Program-made: the position numbers and the translations under genes | The notes under the pieces: model-generated | The model's input: only the letters and a program-made list of their open reading frames with translations | What the model was told of the DNA's origin: nothing | Database searches by the model: none | Source: Christiangramia salexigens | Lineage (GTDB): Bacteria; Bacteroidota; Bacteroidia; Flavobacteriales; Flavobacteriaceae | Assembly (NCBI RefSeq): GCF_001889005.1 | Contig: NZ_CP018153.1 | Span: forward strand, 1,150,501-1,214,500 | Direction: 5' to 3' | Length of the DNA: 64,000 bases | Shown: piece by piece, positions 60,904 through 64,000 of the stretch | How the letters are laid out: each line of letters starts with the position of its first letter | How positions within the stretch are numbered: position 1 is the first letter of the stretch

Positions 60904-61842
60904 ATGAAAAATTCTGATATTACTCCTGTAAAATGGCCGGTCCTTGACTTTACTGAAATGCAGGACACCATAGAAACCTTGCATCAATGGATACAGATCC
61001 TGGGTAAGATAAGATTGAAATCCATGCCCTGGCAAAATCATTCCTGGCATACCACGTTTTACATCACTTCTACAGGCTATTCAACCAATCCAATTCCATA
61101 TGAGGGCTGTATTTTTCAGATAGATCTCGATTTTAAAAAGCATCAACTCATAATAAAATGTTCAGAGACCGAAGCTCTAAGTATGGATCTATACCCCAGA
61201 ACTGTTGCCGATTTTTACACCGAACTTTTTGATAAATTATCCTCTTTAGGCATCAACATAAGAATCCACCCAAAACCCAATGAGATAGAACCGGCAATTC
61301 CTTTTGCAGAGAATATCATAAATAAAGCATACGACCCGGATACAGCTAATAAGCTTTGGCGAGCCATGCTTAGAACTAATGAAGTTTTCTCCAAATTCAG
61401 GAGTGACTTTATTGGCAAAGCCAGTCCTGTTCACCTTTTTTGGGGCGCTTTTGATCTTGCAGTAACCCGCTTCTCAGGTAAAAAGGCTCCTCTCCATCCC
61501 GGAGGCATGCCTAATATGTCACTAAAAGTGATGCAGGAAGCCTATTCTCAGGAAGTTAGCAGTGCGGGCTTCTGGCCGGGTTCCAAAGACAGCCCGACCC
61601 CCGTTTACTATTCCTATGCCTATCCTGCAGATAAGGGATTTGGAGAACAAAAAGTCTTACCAAAAGAAGCTTTTTACAATGCAGATATGGGTGAATTCTT
61701 TCTGAAGTATGAAGACGTCCAAACTTCTGAAAATCCTGAAAAGACCATAATGGACTTTCTGCAAACCACTTATGAGGCCGCGGCCATTACTTCCGGTTGG
61801 GATCGGGCTTCCCTGGAAAAACACCTAGAAGCGAGGGATTAA
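60904..61842 (+). CDS. DUF5996 protein
   Basis: A 312-residue protein of the DUF5996 family: WPVLDFTEMQDTIETLHQWIQILGKI (quoted in part), the substrate-like pocket PWQNHSWHTTFYITSTGYST and later HLFWGAFDLAVTRFSGK and YYSYAYPADKGF. The many conserved histidines, tryptophans and arginines suggest an enzyme, but no reaction is known. It is a common chromosomal gene in Bacteroidota and Proteobacteria. Confidence 0.9.
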   Translation: MKNSDITPVKWPVLDFTEMQDTIETLHQWIQILGKIRLKSMPWQNHSWHTTFYITSTGYSTNPIPYEGCIFQIDLDFKKHQLIIKCSETEALSMDLYPRTVADFYTELFDKLSSLGINIRIHPKPNEIEPAIPFAENIINKAYDPDTANKLWRAMLRTNEVFSKFRSDFIGKASPVHLFWGAFDLAVTRFSGKKAPLHPGGMPNMSLKVMQEAYSQEVSSAGFWPGSKDSPTPVYYSYAYPADKGFGEQKVLPKEAFYNADMGEFFLKYEDVQTSENPEKTIMDFLQTTYEAAAITSGWDRASLEKHLEARD

Positions 61843-61928
61843 GGGTCTAGGCAGAATTAATTAAGAAATATCTCTATCTTGGAATAGATTTTTAGAAAAG
61901 AGATTAACCCGAATTATACATCCATATA

Positions 61929-62666
61929 ATGCTTGGAATCCTAGTGCTCCTTATTCTATCCTGGGGCCTGCTTTATCTGCTTGAAAAACAAGATCTTTCT
62001 ATATTGGGATTTAAACCGGTAAATAAACGACTAAGGCAGTTTGGGTATGGTTTTATGATAAGCCTGATACTTGCGATCATTTTTCAACTTCTGGATATCT
62101 CATTAAAGTCACTGGATTGGTCTTTAAATCCGTCAATTCAGGCGGTCACAATTTTAAAAATGTTCTGGTGGGATCTAATATCGGTGCTTACAGAAGAACT
62201 TATCTTTAGGGGAGCGATGCTGTATATCCTCATAAAAAGGTTTGGAGCGAACACGGCAATGATTATTTCGGCCATAGCTTTCGGGATCTTTCACTGGTTT
62301 TCTTTTGGGATTTTAGGGCAGATCATGCCAATGATAGTTGTATTGATAGGTACAGGACTCATGGGATATGCGTGGGCGTTAGCCTTCTGTAAAACAAGAT
62401 CCATATTCCTTGCTTTTGGATTACACCTGGGCTGGAATTTTACCATGAACACCATTTTTTCCAGAGGACCATTAGGAGATGGACTGTTCACATTTTCCGG
62501 CGGAAATATGATCAGTGACTGGTACTCGCTTATCGGCTTATGGCTGGGACCATTGATCATTTTCATAATTATTAAGTATTTTGTGAAACCGGAGAAATAT
62601 GCATTGGGGAATAACAATACCATGAGGCCGGAAGGTGTTAAAACCTCTCCGTCCGGCAAAGCCTGA
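61929..62666 (+). CDS. CPBP-family intramembrane metalloprotease
   Basis: A 245-residue inner-membrane protein with seven or eight helices and the CAAX protease and bacteriocin-processing (CPBP/Abi) motifs: motif 1 VLTEELIFRGAMLY (the EExxxR glutamates), motif 2 FGIFHW, and motif 3 FGLHLGWNF with the second histidine. These proteases bind a metal ion and cleave prenylated or peptide substrates within the membrane. Many neighbour secretion genes; here it follows the DUF5996 gene and precedes a secreted VOC gene. Confidence 0.92.
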   Translation: MLGILVLLILSWGLLYLLEKQDLSILGFKPVNKRLRQFGYGFMISLILAIIFQLLDISLKSLDWSLNPSIQAVTILKMFWWDLISVLTEELIFRGAMLYILIKRFGANTAMIISAIAFGIFHWFSFGILGQIMPMIVVLIGTGLMGYAWALAFCKTRSIFLAFGLHLGWNFTMNTIFSRGPLGDGLFTFSGGNMISDWYSLIGLWLGPLIIFIIIKYFVKPEKYALGNNNTMRPEGVKTSPSGKA

Positions 62667-62763
62667 TATGGCATACTTAAGTTTTAAAGAAATTATTTAA
62701 CTTACCTGAGAATTCGCTGAAGTTAAGGAGAGTCAAAAACTCCCATTTTCAATACTTTATATC

Positions 62764-63228
62764 ATGAAGAGATTTATCACTCTGTTCGCAATAATTTTAA
62801 TTTCATTCAATACTATGGGACAAAATAAACATCCAATGAAGATCGCTATGGTTAGCGTCTTGGTCAAGGATCCGGTTAAGGCTTTTAAATATTATACCGA
62901 AGTTTTGGGCTTCGAGGAGTATATGTACTCACCCGAAAATTATATCGCTATTGTGAAATCTCCGCTCGATGGAGATGGCACCACGATATTGCTGGAGCCC
63001 ATAGGACCGGGAGGCATTGAAATTGCCAGCAAGTTCAAGCATGAAATCTATGACATGGGGATGCCGGTGATCACTTTCAGCGCTCCCGATATTCAGAAGA
63101 CCTATGAGGAATTGAAAGCAAAAGGCGTGAAATTCAAAAAAGAACCCACCAAAACCGACTATGGCTATGAAGCCGTATTTGATGATGATAATGGAAATTA
63201 TATCCAGTTAATAGAGTGGAATCAATAA
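62764..63228 (+). CDS. exported VOC-family protein
   Basis: A 154-residue protein with an N-terminal signal peptide (residues 1-20, TMGQ) followed by a VOC domain: MKIAMVSVLVKDPVKAFKYYTEVLGF for the first module and FSAPDIQKTYEELKAKGVKFKKEP for the second (quoted in part), ending FDDDNGNYIQLIEW with the metal-site residue. Exported VOC proteins are uncommon; the substrate is unknown. Confidence 0.85.
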   Translation: MKRFITLFAIILISFNTMGQNKHPMKIAMVSVLVKDPVKAFKYYTEVLGFEEYMYSPENYIAIVKSPLDGDGTTILLEPIGPGGIEIASKFKHEIYDMGMPVITFSAPDIQKTYEELKAKGVKFKKEPTKTDYGYEAVFDDDNGNYIQLIEWNQ

Positions 63229-63284
63229 AAGCTTAATAAAGCAATTAACTATATCAGGAAGTTTAAGATCAATATTTTTAAATA

Positions 63285-63490
63285 ATGCAGATCAAATTAG
63301 AATCTAAAATTACCTGTCCCGAATGCGGCCATGAAAAAACCGAAAAAATGCCACTGATGCCTGTCAGTTTTTCTACGAATGTGAGCATTGTAAAAAGGTG
63401 TTGAGACCTGTTGAGGGAGATTGCTGTGTATACTGCTCCTACGGTAGTGTTGACTGCCCATCCATTCAGAAAGGAAAAGATTGCTGCTAA
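63285..63490 (+). pseudogene. GDCCVxC-domain protein with a frameshift
   Basis: ATG 63285 opens the zinc-ribbon start MQIKLESKITCPECGHEKTEKMP of the GDCCVxC family (quoted in part). Near 63350 one base is missing, so the frame changes; from there the other frame reads TDACQFFYECEHCKKVLRP and EGDCCVYCSYGSVDCP, and stops at 63490. Together they make one complete family member of about 68 residues. So it is either an inactivated gene or a sequencing error in the single base. Confidence 0.8.
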
Positions 63491-63585
63491 TAAAACTCCA
63501 TATAGGGGGAACCAACTTCACAGCCTGGTAAAGCATGTCTTATTTCAATTAAGTTTAAAGATCTTAACTCTTAATCCTTTAAAAT

Positions 63586-64000
63586 ATGAACCCCAGTACC
63601 GATAGATTTAAACTGCAGGAAATAGAAGCTTCCGATATTTCGTTTATTCATAAAGGTCTTTCAGATCCGGAGGTCACCAGATATTACGACGTGCATTTTT
63701 CAAGCCTGGAGGCCACTAAAGAGCAGATGGACTGGTATGCCGATCTAAAGTCGAACGGCACCGGACTCTGGTGGAAGATCCTCTATAAAGATTCAGAACA
63801 ATGTTGTGGCGCTGGTGGGTTTAACGCACTGGACAAAAAGCATAGAAAAGCCGAAATTGGTTTCTGGCTACTTCCCGAATACTGGGGCCGCGGAATTATG
63901 TCTGAAGTTATGCCCGTGATCCTGAACTATGGCTTTGAAAATTTATATCTCAACAGGATAGAAGGCATCGTAGAATCTGAAAATGAGAAGTGCAGGCAGG
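63586..64000 (+). CDS. GNAT acetyltransferase, 5' part
   Basis: The start of a RimJ/RimL-type GNAT N-acetyltransferase; the gene runs out of the window at residue 138. It begins MNPSTDRFKLQEIEASDISF, with the central strand pair AEIGFWLLPEYWGRGIMSEV (the acetyl-CoA pyrophosphate-binding motif, R/QxxGxG/A-like here) and RIEGIVESENEKCRQ, the last acetyl-CoA segment. It would acetylate an amine on a small molecule or ribosomal protein; the substrate is not clear. Confidence 0.87.
   Translation, partial: MNPSTDRFKLQEIEASDISFIHKGLSDPEVTRYYDVHFSSLEATKEQMDWYADLKSNGTGLWWKILYKDSEQCCGAGGFNALDKKHRKAEIGFWLLPEYWGRGIMSEVMPVILNYGFENLYLNRIEGIVESENEKCRQ

Overview
The window looks like a chromosome segment of a marine or soil flavobacterium (Bacteroidota, Flavobacteriaceae, in the Gramella/Christiangramia/Salegentibacter style). 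The assignment rests on protein families common there (DUF6090, DUF4494, DUF6263, GDCCVxC, Crp/Fnr-like regulator, BLUF, KatG), on weak Shine-Dalgarno sequences, and on promoter-like TAnnTTTG boxes. No rRNA, tRNA or CRISPR array was seen.

Layout. 1-2.85 kb: ordinary chromosome (end of a CrtI-like oxidoreductase, an Old Yellow Enzyme, a Crp/Fnr-type regulator). 3.1-36.2 kb: an integron-like gene-cassette array. It starts with a tyrosine recombinase (3112-4275), followed 27 bp after its stop codon by a first recombination core and then about 31 short, AT-rich units. Each unit holds usually one gene and ends in a 135-150 bp imperfect palindrome that behaves like an attC site. 36-52 kb: mixed accessory genes with decayed attC fossils between them. 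52-64 kb: ordinary accessory/core genes (esterase, BLUF, VKOR, HxlR/VOC, KatG, CPBP protease, GNAT).

Why the array is called integron-like. (i) Every repeat ends in GTT followed by a variable heptamer, and begins with the reverse complement of the heptamer that opened the same cassette. This is the R'/R'' relation expected if each unit was once a circle closed at G/TT. (ii) The arms co-vary between sites, keeping a hairpin. (iii) Repeats close to the recombinase are intact, while those far away are decayed. What is unusual: the recombinase lies in the same direction as the cassettes, lacks the extra I2 helix region of canonical IntI, and carries the N-terminal region typical of Bacteroidota mobile-element recombinases.

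Cassette contents are mostly small lipoproteins, secreted or membrane proteins with no known role. There are also two HigBA toxin-antitoxin cassettes (one toxin killed by a stop codon), a DUF4209/HEPN-like protein, a CaCA exchanger, an HMA-CDF transporter, an ABC ATPase, VOC and SRPBCC proteins, a four-gene cassette with an ECF sigma factor, alpha/beta hydrolases, an isochorismatase-like hydrolase and a metal-dependent amidohydrolase. One 132-residue secreted-protein cassette occurs three times almost identically. Most cassette genes begin 10-60 bp after the core and point away from the recombinase; one (24500-24958) is reversed.
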